Shown in pieces: positions 15,159 to 23,105 of a stretch of DNA of 27,422 nucleotides (within the stretch, counting starts at the first letter, position 1; every line of letters begins with the position of its first letter). Below the pieces are notes generated by a model. The model made no database searches. It was not told the DNA's origin and saw nothing but the letters and a program-made list of their open reading frames with translations. The stretch is from Rikenellaceae bacterium (GTDB lineage Bacteria; Bacteroidota; Bacteroidia; Bacteroidales; UBA932), in contig CAAFZB010000010.1 of assembly GCA_900767405.1 (NCBI GenBank), forward strand, positions 1 to 27,422, written 5' to 3'. The translations under genes were made by a program, and so were the position numbers.

Positions 15159-16261
15159 TTCTCCAACAATTTGATTCTACCACTTTCTACATACTCCAGG
15201 AAATCCTGTTCTGAAGGCCCGCCCGGCCAGGGTGCATAGAAATGCGTCATTCCCCGGGGCATCTCGTCGGTGTTTCTCCAGACCAGCAGATAAGATATGG
15301 GGATTCCCTCTATTGCCGGTGCAAGAACCTCTGTCCACCACTTGTCGTAGGTAAGCCCTTCGTAACCTGTCTCTGTAAGCGCCAGAATCTTTCCGTGCTT
15401 CTGTGCAAAGGCATTAAGGCTTTCCAGGCAGTATCTGAGGTTCTCCTTGAACAAAGGAATAGCTTCCTCCTGCGGAAGATATGTAGCGCAATATCCGTCC
15501 AGGCCTACAATATCTACATATTCGTCGCCGGGATATCTTTCTTCCCAAGCCTCGAAATTCTGCTCGGCCGAGCCCGGAGAGATAGCCCAAACCAGCTGGC
15601 TGAGCTTCCTTTCTCCAACCAGATAGTCGTATGTCATTCTCCACAGCTCGTTGAACTGCTCTGCCGTGCAGACACCGGTTCCCCACCAGAACCATCCGCC
15701 CGTATGCTCGTGCCAGGGGCGGAAGATAATGGGGATTTGCCGGCCGCGGGAATCCTTTATGGACCCGATGTAGTCTGCAACCCTCTCGAGCCAGCCCATA
15801 AAGTACTCGTGCTTCTCTCCCGAAGGAAGGATCGACTCCACCACCTTGTCGCTGCTTACGTCCCAGGTATCACCGCCGGTAAGAGGATTGCGCAGATGCC
15901 AGCTCAGGGTTACGATTCCTCCCCTCTCGTAATGCTTGACGGCCGCTTCTCTCATAATTTCGAAATCGTTGCCGTCCAGGTTGAAGTCGCTGTCAATCTC
16001 GAGCCAGCCCAGATCCAGGCCGAGCACGTAAGGATATGCTCCCCCTGTCTCCAATACGTCGGAGCGGGTCAGGGAGTGGTCATCCTCCTTTGTAGCATTC
16101 CAGGTATGACCGTACATAAGGTCGTCCTGATGCCCAAAAAGGGGTGTGCCCTCCTGCGATGCTTCGCAGAGGGTGGAAAGCAGTTTCTCCTTGGGAGCAG
16201 GGCCGCATCCTGCAATGACAAGCAGGAGCGAAGCCATAACCGTAAGTCTAACGTGGCGCAT
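15155..16261 (-). CDS. GH26 beta-mannanase lipoprotein (short form)
   Basis: A 368-residue protein with a lipobox ending LVIAGC (lipidated Cys19) followed directly by the catalytic barrel, with no accessory domain. RPWHEHTG holds the acid/base E185 and ALTETGY the nucleophile E297; WFWWG (190-194) and FGHQDD...RSDV also fit GH26. The compact Bacteroidota GH26 enzymes of this type include mannobiose-releasing mannanases, so it may trim oligosaccharides in the periplasm. After the Cys the sequence (GPAPKEK) lacks an acidic surface-export signal, which mildly favours a periplasmic side. The start overlaps the GH5 stop by 14 bp (16248-16261). An alternative start is M9 at 16237, but it would leave a shorter, uncharged signal. 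Its stop overlaps the GH130 start. Confidence 0.9.
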   Translation of the reverse strand: MRHVRLTVMASLLLVIAGCGPAPKEKLLSTLCEASQEGTPLFGHQDDLMYGHTWNATKEDDHSLTRSDVLETGGAYPYVLGLDLGWLEIDSDFNLDGNDFEIMREAAVKHYERGGIVTLSWHLRNPLTGGDTWDVSSDKVVESILPSGEKHEYFMGWLERVADYIGSIKDSRGRQIPIIFRPWHEHTGGWFWWGTGVCTAEQFNELWRMTYDYLVGERKLSQLVWAISPGSAEQNFEAWEERYPGDEYVDIVGLDGYCATYLPQEEAIPLFKENLRYCLESLNAFAQKHGKILALTETGYEGLTYDKWWTEVLAPAIEGIPISYLLVWRNTDEMPRGMTHFYAPWPGGPSEQDFLEYVESGRIKLLEK

Positions 16262-17855
16262 TGTCGTAAACAGTATTTAGAGTGTAGTTCTTGTCGGTGT
16301 CGTACATAGCCTTGACCATAACCTTGACAGCTTCTTCGGAATTTCCGACATATTTCCCGGTACCGTGGTCTATGTAGGCGTGGTGCTCTGCCCCGGCTCC
16401 AGGATTTCCGTTATCCCACAGGAAACAGGGGATACCGTAACTCTTCGAACACTTCACGAAATATTCGAGATAGTACAGGTAATTCTTCCAGTCCTTGGAC
16501 TTGGAGCGGTCCCTCTGGCTGCACCCGAACTCTCCCATATACACCGGGATACCCTTGGATATATAATTGGTATACAACGACTTGAACACGTCGCGGACAA
16601 GGGCCTCGTCCTGCGGGTTATTGGTCGTGTGCCCCCAGTATTTCTGCGGCAGGCCTTCGGCCAGGGTATAGTTGTAGGGATCGTAGCAGTGCACTGCCAG
16701 CATTGTCCTGCCGGCAGGGTCATCCGGCATCCTGAAATACTTGATGAGCCCGGGATTGGCCGCATAGGTAGGTACTCCAAGCCAGCGGGAAGCATTGTTT
16801 CCTCCCGTAGCCCTTACCGCATCTACGAACACCTGGTTCCATTGGTTGAGCACCTCGGCCTGTTTGTCGGTATTGGAGCTGTTCCCCCATCGGCCGTCGT
16901 TGATTTCGTTGAAGCTCTCGAAAATGAGATAATCCCCTTCGTTCTTGAAGGCCTCGGCGACGTTGGTCCAGAAGCCCTTTATCTGCGCCTTCACCTGTTC
17001 GTTCACCTTTGTGTCGGCCGTAGCGTCGATAATATTGAGCCAGCGGTGGCCCATAGACTCATTTCCATAGTAGTGGTCTTCGTCGTGATGGGTGTTGATT
17101 ATCACCTGCAGGCGGGCATCCCGGGCCCAACCTACCACCTCTATGATACGGCTCATCCATTTCCCGTCTATCTTATAATCGGGGGCTTCGCCGATGGTCT
17201 TGAGCCAGGTGATGGGAATGCGCACGCTCTTGAATCCGGCATCATACAGCTTGGCAAACGTCTGACGGGTACATACCGGATTTCCCCAGCAGGTCTCGTC
17301 GGGCCAGAGGAACTTGTCCCCCGCCCAGCTTCCGTTGTAAAAGGCGTCGAACTGGTTTCCCATATTCCACCCAAGCGCCAACCTGTCGAGCTGGTGCCAG
17401 GCATCATTGTCCTCGGGTTGTGGAATATCATCCCCCGGAGAAGGAGGAAGGACAGTTTCCTTGGTCGTGAAACTGACAGAGGCTTCCTTTGCCGCATCCT
17501 GGTTTTCCTTGAACCCCTGCACAATACCGGAAGGAATACGAATGCTGTAGGTGGTCTTGCCTGCGAGGCCGCCTACGGTTACCGTAAGCTGCTTTCCATA
17601 GGCATTTACATTTTCTATGACCGCACCGTTGTTGACGGTAATCGAACCCGAGCTCTGGCACCTGACATTCTGGTCGTAGGTAAAAATCACGTTCAGAGGA
17701 CTCTGATATTCAATATCCTTTTCCCCTTCGGACGGGCTGACCGACACCAATATCGGAGCCGGTGCTTTTTCTGCTTCCTTTTCTGCTCCGTTTCCGCACG
17801 AGGTGGCTGCCAGCAGAGCCGCCATCGTTGCCAATAAGATCTTCTTCATTGCCAT
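16248..17855 (-). CDS. GH5 endo-glycanase lipoprotein (probably subfamily 4) with N-terminal Ig-like domain
   Basis: A 535-residue protein. The lipobox is LLAATSC (Cys20), then an acidic linker (GNGAEKEAEK) compatible with surface export. Residues about 33-134 form an Ig-like Big_5-type domain; residues about 150-535 form the GH5 barrel. WNMGNQFDA, VRIPITW, INTHHDE, ESFNEI (acid/base E317) and YMGEFGC (nucleophile E442) are visible. The pattern WN(L/M)GN...F(E)(G/S)FNEI resembles GH5_4, a subfamily of endo-beta-1,4-glucanases, xyloglucanases and enzymes active on mixed or mannan-containing glucans. Subfamily assignment by eye is tentative, and a mannanase is possible. It lies 1 bp after the upstream GH26 stop, in a coupled enzyme block. 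The Ig domain closely resembles that of the upstream GH26. Confidence 0.88.
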   Translation of the reverse strand: MAMKKILLATMAALLAATSCGNGAEKEAEKAPAPILVSVSPSEGEKDIEYQSPLNVIFTYDQNVRCQSSGSITVNNGAVIENVNAYGKQLTVTVGGLAGKTTYSIRIPSGIVQGFKENQDAAKEASVSFTTKETVLPPSPGDDIPQPEDNDAWHQLDRLALGWNMGNQFDAFYNGSWAGDKFLWPDETCWGNPVCTRQTFAKLYDAGFKSVRIPITWLKTIGEAPDYKIDGKWMSRIIEVVGWARDARLQVIINTHHDEDHYYGNESMGHRWLNIIDATADTKVNEQVKAQIKGFWTNVAEAFKNEGDYLIFESFNEINDGRWGNSSNTDKQAEVLNQWNQVFVDAVRATGGNNASRWLGVPTYAANPGLIKYFRMPDDPAGRTMLAVHCYDPYNYTLAEGLPQKYWGHTTNNPQDEALVRDVFKSLYTNYISKGIPVYMGEFGCSQRDRSKSKDWKNYLYYLEYFVKCSKSYGIPCFLWDNGNPGAGAEHHAYIDHGTGKYVGNSEEAVKVMVKAMYDTDKNYTLNTVYDNAPR

Positions 17856-17856
17856 T

Positions 17857-19317
17857 TTATTTCAGTGAAGGCATATTCTCCCTTGCAATCACATTTTTAT
17901 TATTCATAATCTGCTTCCAATAGGAATCGGTGTTAAACCGGTAGTCGGCTGTGCCGCTGCTCCATACAAGGAACCAGTTCCACTTGTTTCCCGCGTCAAG
18001 GCAGGCCCCCGGCTCCGGAATGTTCCCGCACTCGCTTATGGTAACGAGTTTCTTCCCTTTTGCAAGATCGACGCAAGCCTGGTACTGACGGTTTTTTGCG
18101 TTTATGTTGTCTTCGTATATGTCCACTCCTATTATATCCACGTATTCGTCTCCCGGATACCAGCCGGCCCATTCGGATTCGGCCCCCTGAGTGGCGTCAA
18201 GGGTCCATACCCAGATGAGGTTATTCAATCCGTATTTCTTTTCAAATGTATCCCGCATAAGTCTGAACAACTGCTTGCAGGGTTCGGCTCCGCCGCGTCC
18301 CCACCAGAACCAGGCGTTGTTCTTTTTCCCATACAGATTGTAGTTGCCTGCGGCCTCGTGAAGGGGGCGCCAGATAACCGGCACGCCCTCATCCTGAAGT
18401 ATTTTCAGGTATCCGGCAACCTTGGCCATATCCTGCATTATGAAATCGTTCTGCCAGGTCCCTTCCTTAAGGGCCTCGGTAATGCTGAAAGTGGTTTTGT
18501 CGCTGTAGAAATTGTAGCCGTCAAAATTATAGTCGTTGACGCCCTTTTCCCAGTCGGCTTTTGAATTGGGCACGTTCCAGTGCCACATATAACCCACCAG
18601 ACCGCCGGCCTTCCAGTGCTCTATGGGAGCCGACATATCTGAATAGTTTACAACCCAGCTCCATCCCGCAGGGGTTGGAGAATACTGCACGAATATGAAA
18701 TCATACCCCGCAAGGGCCGGATGCTTTCCGGTCATTGATGCAATGAGGTTTACGTGTTCGTTATTGTTGGCTGTCCCCTCACTCTGGACACCCGATATTA
18801 TTTTCTTTCCGCTCTGCTCAAGCAGGAAATCATAAACTTTCCTTGCCTGCGCCGTAGCGTTCTTGTTGGACAGTTCCTTAACCGGATTCAGCTCATAATG
18901 CTTTTCGGGCACAATCTCCTTCATTGTGAAGGTCAGGGTTACGCCCTCGGCAGGCTTCTGGTTTTCCTTGTATCCCCCGACAAGTCCTGCAGGTACGGTA
19001 AGTGTGTACTTCTGAGCAGATTTCAGGTCCTTGAGATTAATGGTAAGGACGGTGGAATAGGCATTGATCTTCTCTATTGCCGCGCCGTTGTCTATGGTCA
19101 CCTGCCCTTCGAGAGATGACCGGCTTTTGATATTCTGGTCGTAAGTCAACTTTACCGCAAAATTTTCTCCCTCCAGGTCAACGGCTCCGTCGGCAGGCTC
19201 GCTGGAAATCAATACCGGGGCAGGAGATGGCTGCGGCTTCTGCGATTCGGGCTTGACGCAGCCTGCAACCCAAAGGAAGGCTGCAACTGCAAATATTGCG
19301 GCAATGAATCTTTTCAT
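17857..19317 (-). CDS. GH26 beta-mannanase lipoprotein with N-terminal Ig-like domain
   Basis: A 486-residue protein. The lipobox is LWVAGC (Cys20); a Pro/Gln-rich linker follows, then a Big_5-type Ig-like domain (about 33-134), then the GH26 barrel (about 140-480). WRPLHEAAG holds the acid/base E321 and TISECGN the nucleophile E429; NAWFWWG (334-340) and YPGDEYVDIIGVDIY are also typical. The likely role is endo-cleavage of mannan or glucomannan at the cell surface. The gene is first in the enzyme block and begins 10 bp after the T-tract of an intrinsic terminator, so its expression should depend on readthrough from the susC-led transcript. The GH5 ATG follows its stop by 1 bp. Confidence 0.92.
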   Translation of the reverse strand: MKRFIAAIFAVAAFLWVAGCVKPESQKPQPSPAPVLISSEPADGAVDLEGENFAVKLTYDQNIKSRSSLEGQVTIDNGAAIEKINAYSTVLTINLKDLKSAQKYTLTVPAGLVGGYKENQKPAEGVTLTFTMKEIVPEKHYELNPVKELSNKNATAQARKVYDFLLEQSGKKIISGVQSEGTANNNEHVNLIASMTGKHPALAGYDFIFVQYSPTPAGWSWVVNYSDMSAPIEHWKAGGLVGYMWHWNVPNSKADWEKGVNDYNFDGYNFYSDKTTFSITEALKEGTWQNDFIMQDMAKVAGYLKILQDEGVPVIWRPLHEAAGNYNLYGKKNNAWFWWGRGGAEPCKQLFRLMRDTFEKKYGLNNLIWVWTLDATQGAESEWAGWYPGDEYVDIIGVDIYEDNINAKNRQYQACVDLAKGKKLVTISECGNIPEPGACLDAGNKWNWFLVWSSGTADYRFNTDSYWKQIMNNKNVIARENMPSLK

Positions 19318-19327
19318 TTATAAAAAT

Positions 19328-19364
19328 AAAAAAAGGCGGCGACACGGCTGCCGCCGCCCTTTTT
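19328..19364 (-). terminator. Intrinsic (rho-independent) terminator or attenuator inside the PUL
   Basis: On the minus strand a perfect 7-bp GC stem, GGCGGCG (19358-19352) with CGCCGCC (19341-19335), encloses a 10-nt loop and is followed at once by seven T (19334-19328). Upstream, five A (19364-19360) could extend the pairing with the T-tract. It fills most of the 58-bp gap between the six-TIG lipoprotein and the first GH26. On the plus strand it has only a five-T tail after one extra C, so it is weaker in that direction. Confidence 0.85.
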
Positions 19365-19375
19365 CGATAAAGAGA

Positions 19376-21736
19376 TTAAAGCAATGTAATCTTTGTAATC
19401 TTCATCTTGTCACCATTGGCAACGAAAGTTCCGCCCCACCACTGCTGCGTGAATGCAGCGTCGAGCATATCCTGAGTAAGGGTCAGGCTGATACAGCCAC
19501 CGTTAGCCGCAAGATCGTATTCGGTGAACTTGCCGCTTTCGGTATCGTTGCCCAACGAGCAGTAACTGCAATAGGTAGGTCCCCAGTGGCCTTCTACAAT
19601 CTGAATCTTCCAGGCATCTGCAAGAGGTGTCATATAGAATTTCACAACCTGTCCTGCCTTTGCTCCGGCGGCTTGGAGTTCCAGACCCGCATCGCTCAGA
19701 AGATAAGGCTGGTCGGCCCAGTTGTCGGCGATAGCCTCGCCTTCCCAAAGGGTGACCTCCTGTGAGATGTCGGAAACCAGCTGAACTTCGGTAACGATGA
19801 AGAATGCGCCGCACAGTACCAGACCACCGTAGTTCACGAGCTGGTCCAGGTCGGCGTCGGAAAGCCTGATAGAGAGATATCCGTCCTCGGCTACAGGCAC
19901 ATTGCCGTCTCCGTCAGATCCGGGAAGTGTCTTCCAGGTAGGAAGAGCATTCCAACTGCCGTTTCCTGCACGCATCTGATGATAGTCACCGGGGTTGATA
20001 AGGTAGTGAACTATGAGTTCTGTACCGGTCTTGACCGTGCTCCAGTCGTATCCTCCCCACGCAAGATCCTGCATTCCGCGGTCCCATCCGGCAATAGCGA
20101 AGTTACCGCTCCAGATGGTCTTGATATCCTGTTCGAGAAGGACCTCGATGGGTTCGGGCTGAACCTCGACGTCTCCGTCGTAGAGCTGGAACTTGAGGTC
20201 ATACATTCCAACCTTGCACCAAGGCATAAGGAAGCGGATTTCCTCGGGTGTGCGCAGGCCATACTTGGTAACCTTTGTCTCGCCTATGAATATAGACTCT
20301 ACAAGGTCCATATTCTGACCCTTGATAACAACTTCCTGTCCTATGTGCTGGCCCGCGGGACGTGAAACAACGATAACCTTGCTGTGGTATTTCATTGTTA
20401 CCTCTTCATCGGAGTTGTATGTGATTCCGTTGGCAAGAGCGATGCTCACACATCCGCTTACAGAACTTACTTCCGTGGCAAGGGTAAGGCTGGTCTTTGT
20501 CTGACCTATAATCGCTACGTCCTTGCCTCCAATCTTTGCAGCCGTTACAAGATCAAGGTCGGCACCCTCGACCAATACGGGCTCGTCTCCTGCGAAAAGT
20601 TCAAGAGGGCTGACCTTCGTAATGGCAGGTTCCACTATAGTATAGTCCACCTCGACGAACTCTCCGTTGGGATGGAAGAGTTTCGCTGTTCCACTGGTTG
20701 CTGTGGCAGGCACATTTGCCCATATTTCGCCCTCCTTGCAGTCGAATGAAACGTCTTCTGCTCCGGCAAGGTTGATTTTTGTCACAACGTCAAGGTCTTC
20801 TCCGTCTATAATGAGATCGGCCCCTGCCTTTGGAACGTTGAGCACCTCGAGGTCAGAGGGCATCACACAGTCTATTTCAACTATCGTGAATTCGTCTCCT
20901 GCGTAGGAGATTGCGTTTACCAGACCCGCTGATGCAACATCGGGTACGGCAACGGTAATCTTTCCGTCCACTACCTCAAGGTCCTCGATGTAAACGGTCT
21001 CGTTCATCCTGCGGAAGGAAACGGCCTTGAACATCTCGAGGTGAGTTCCCGTGAACGTGATTTCGTCTCCGGGCTTTACACTCCTGTCCTCAAGTTTTGT
21101 TACCGAAGGCTTGCCAATGACAAGCTCCTTCTCGGAATAAAGGAGATTCTCAACCTCGCCGCCGTCTGAAAGAATGATTCTTCCGGTGATTGCCTTTGCA
21201 GGGATTATTACCCTTGCTTCGTGGCGGGAAGCCCCGGCCTCTACGTAGGCAATGTCTCCGCCTTCAAACACAACGTGGTCGACAAGGTTCATATAATCTC
21301 CCTTCAACGTTATTTCATCTCCGGGGAAAGCGGTCTCTGCTGCAGAGAAGCCATCGAACACGATGGGTTCTGTGTAAGTGAGTTCCTTCTTTGTCTTGAA
21401 CACTGCGCCGTCCTTGGCCTTAAGGCTGACTATTCCCACTTCCGGACCCTCCACAGGGAGAGTCACGCGGATTTCACTGGTCTTGCCGGGTGTGACAACC
21501 TCTATTGAAGTGATTGCCGGTACACCGGGAACGTTTACCTCTACGATTTCCTGAAGATTGGAACCGAAGAAGCGGAGCTGACCTCCACGCATTACGGGAT
21601 TAGGGCCATAAGAAGCAAGAGTAACAGCGTCGTCGGAGTACTGGGCGGTGCCCAGTGTCACTTTTTGACAGCCGGTGATTCCAAGAACCAGGGCGGCTGC
21701 AAAAGCCAATGCCGATATTTTTATGATATTTTTCAT
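19376..21736 (-). CDS. Six-TIG surface glycan-binding lipoprotein with two C-terminal CBM-like repeats
   Basis: A 786-residue protein with lipobox LGITGC (Cys23) followed by QKVT, typical of SusD/SusE-type outer-membrane lipoproteins. By eye, six IPT/TIG domains run about 40-122, 123-207, 208-288, 289-368, 369-448 and 452-532, each with the 'G..(I/V)...G.(N/D)' pattern (for example PGDEITLKGDYMNLV and GQEVVIKGQNMDLV). Two related C-terminal modules follow at about 538-655 and 661-786, each starting (T)(I/L)W(S/E)G...W and rich in Trp (W542, 551, 560, 565, 595, 601; W664, 673, 709, 718, 766, 767). No catalytic motif is seen. The probable role is to hold polysaccharide at the cell surface on a long TIG stalk, with the end modules as the glycan-contacting part. 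It lies 12 bp after the two-TIG protein; an intrinsic terminator follows. Confidence 0.8.
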   Translation of the reverse strand: MKNIIKISALAFAAALVLGITGCQKVTLGTAQYSDDAVTLASYGPNPVMRGGQLRFFGSNLQEIVEVNVPGVPAITSIEVVTPGKTSEIRVTLPVEGPEVGIVSLKAKDGAVFKTKKELTYTEPIVFDGFSAAETAFPGDEITLKGDYMNLVDHVVFEGGDIAYVEAGASRHEARVIIPAKAITGRIILSDGGEVENLLYSEKELVIGKPSVTKLEDRSVKPGDEITFTGTHLEMFKAVSFRRMNETVYIEDLEVVDGKITVAVPDVASAGLVNAISYAGDEFTIVEIDCVMPSDLEVLNVPKAGADLIIDGEDLDVVTKINLAGAEDVSFDCKEGEIWANVPATATSGTAKLFHPNGEFVEVDYTIVEPAITKVSPLELFAGDEPVLVEGADLDLVTAAKIGGKDVAIIGQTKTSLTLATEVSSVSGCVSIALANGITYNSDEEVTMKYHSKVIVVSRPAGQHIGQEVVIKGQNMDLVESIFIGETKVTKYGLRTPEEIRFLMPWCKVGMYDLKFQLYDGDVEVQPEPIEVLLEQDIKTIWSGNFAIAGWDRGMQDLAWGGYDWSTVKTGTELIVHYLINPGDYHQMRAGNGSWNALPTWKTLPGSDGDGNVPVAEDGYLSIRLSDADLDQLVNYGGLVLCGAFFIVTEVQLVSDISQEVTLWEGEAIADNWADQPYLLSDAGLELQAAGAKAGQVVKFYMTPLADAWKIQIVEGHWGPTYCSYCSLGNDTESGKFTEYDLAANGGCISLTLTQDMLDAAFTQQWWGGTFVANGDKMKITKITLL

Positions 21737-21748
21737 CTTGTCTTATTT

Positions 21749-23092
21749 TTATTTGGCCGGAACGGCACGTATGTTATCCACATAAACTACAGGGCTGCAA
21801 GGTTGGCCTTCACTTGTTCCGCCGCCCGCAAAGAAAAATTCGAGGTTGGCGAACGATTCCTTCGTGAGCTTTCCTGTTGCGGCGGTGCCGTCCCAGAATG
21901 AAGTGAAGCTCGAGATGGGAACCGAAACGGTCATCCACTCACCGTTGGTATGCGTAAGTCCATCGGCCCAGGGCCTCCAGATATAACGGGGCAGGGATAT
22001 GTTTGCATCGTTGAAGTAGGTGTTGTTACATCCTGCAAGAGTATTTCCGTAGATATCCTTGACACCAGCGTTGCCGTTTGAAACCAATGTTACGTCGGAG
22101 AAGATAATCTGCATAGGACAACCGGTCCAGGGATGTTCTGCAGGAATCTTGACCTCGAACTTGAGCACCATACTGCCGTAGTTGCTGAAGTCTATAATGT
22201 CATTGAGACGCCTTCCGTCCCATTCTCCGTAGGTTTCGGGATCCTGCCAGTTGCCCGCCCAGTACTCGAAGTGGCAGGTACCGTCGTGCCAGTCTTTTCC
22301 GTCGGCAGTGAAAGTCTCGCCGCTGCCATCCATCATCATACAGGCAGAACCGGCTATTCCTTCTCCTTCGACAATGGGAACGGCGTGCCAGCCCTTGTTG
22401 GCTGTATAGAGGCCGTTGGTTCCGTCGAAGTCGAACAGCAGACCGCGGTTATCCCTGAATACGAATTCAGATGCTCCGGTTCCCGATGCTGTGGTAACCT
22501 TGACCTTGCCCATCTGAGCCCCCTGAGGGACTTTGACCTTGAAAGAGGTGAGGGTAATGTCGGCGTCGGCAATCGGGCCTGCATCGGCATTGGGGAATTC
22601 AACCTTGAGAGGAGAGTCGCTCTTCTGATAGAAGTAGTTTCCGTAGATGGTGACAATCTGGCCGTCCTCGGCAAATTCGAAGCTTATCCTCTGTACGCGG
22701 GGAGCGGGAGGAAGTACACGGAACGGGTGAGTCAGAGTGTCTTTCCCGGTAGTAACGATATATATCTTGTCGGTCTCCTTTACAGGCATTGTCTTGGGGA
22801 TCTGGACAAGAAGAGTATTGTCTGTAATGTAGCTGGTGTTGAGAATGGCCTGCTGGTCATTGAACCAGATATCGTGTATGCTGCGCAGGTTTTCGCCCAG
22901 GATGCAGATGACCTCTTCCATAAATGCCTGCTCAATGTAAGTGTCCGAATCGGCATAGCGTATGCTGTGGATGGTAGGGACACCGCTGGCAGGATGATAA
23001 CGGTCGGGGTAATCAACCTTTTCGCAAGAGCCGAGACCTGTTGCAATAAGAGCAGCCGTAAAAAGGATGCTGATAGTCTTTAAAGCTTTCAT
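21749..23092 (-). CDS. SGBP-B-like surface glycan-binding lipoprotein (IPT/TIG plus C-terminal binding domain)
   Basis: A 447-residue protein with lipobox ATGLGSC (Cys23) followed by EKVDYPD, compatible with surface export. Two TIG-like domains are visible (about 38-127 and 130-213). A C-terminal domain (about 215-447) begins RDNRGLLFDFDGTNGL and contains many aromatic residues, such as W235, W268, W278, W282, W291, W372, W375 and W400. This resembles the C-terminal glycan-binding domain of SGBP-B proteins encoded next to SusD in xyloglucan and mannan PULs. It lies 13 bp after susD. Its likely role is to bind polysaccharide and feed SusC/D. The specific glycan cannot be read from sequence; by context it should be a mannan. 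Confidence 0.85.
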   Translation of the reverse strand: MKALKTISILFTAALIATGLGSCEKVDYPDRYHPASGVPTIHSIRYADSDTYIEQAFMEEVICILGENLRSIHDIWFNDQQAILNTSYITDNTLLVQIPKTMPVKETDKIYIVTTGKDTLTHPFRVLPPAPRVQRISFEFAEDGQIVTIYGNYFYQKSDSPLKVEFPNADAGPIADADITLTSFKVKVPQGAQMGKVKVTTASGTGASEFVFRDNRGLLFDFDGTNGLYTANKGWHAVPIVEGEGIAGSACMMMDGSGETFTADGKDWHDGTCHFEYWAGNWQDPETYGEWDGRRLNDIIDFSNYGSMVLKFEVKIPAEHPWTGCPMQIIFSDVTLVSNGNAGVKDIYGNTLAGCNNTYFNDANISLPRYIWRPWADGLTHTNGEWMTVSVPISSFTSFWDGTAATGKLTKESFANLEFFFAGGGTSEGQPCSPVVYVDNIRAVPAK

Positions 23093-23105
23093 TTCCTATT
23101 GCTGT

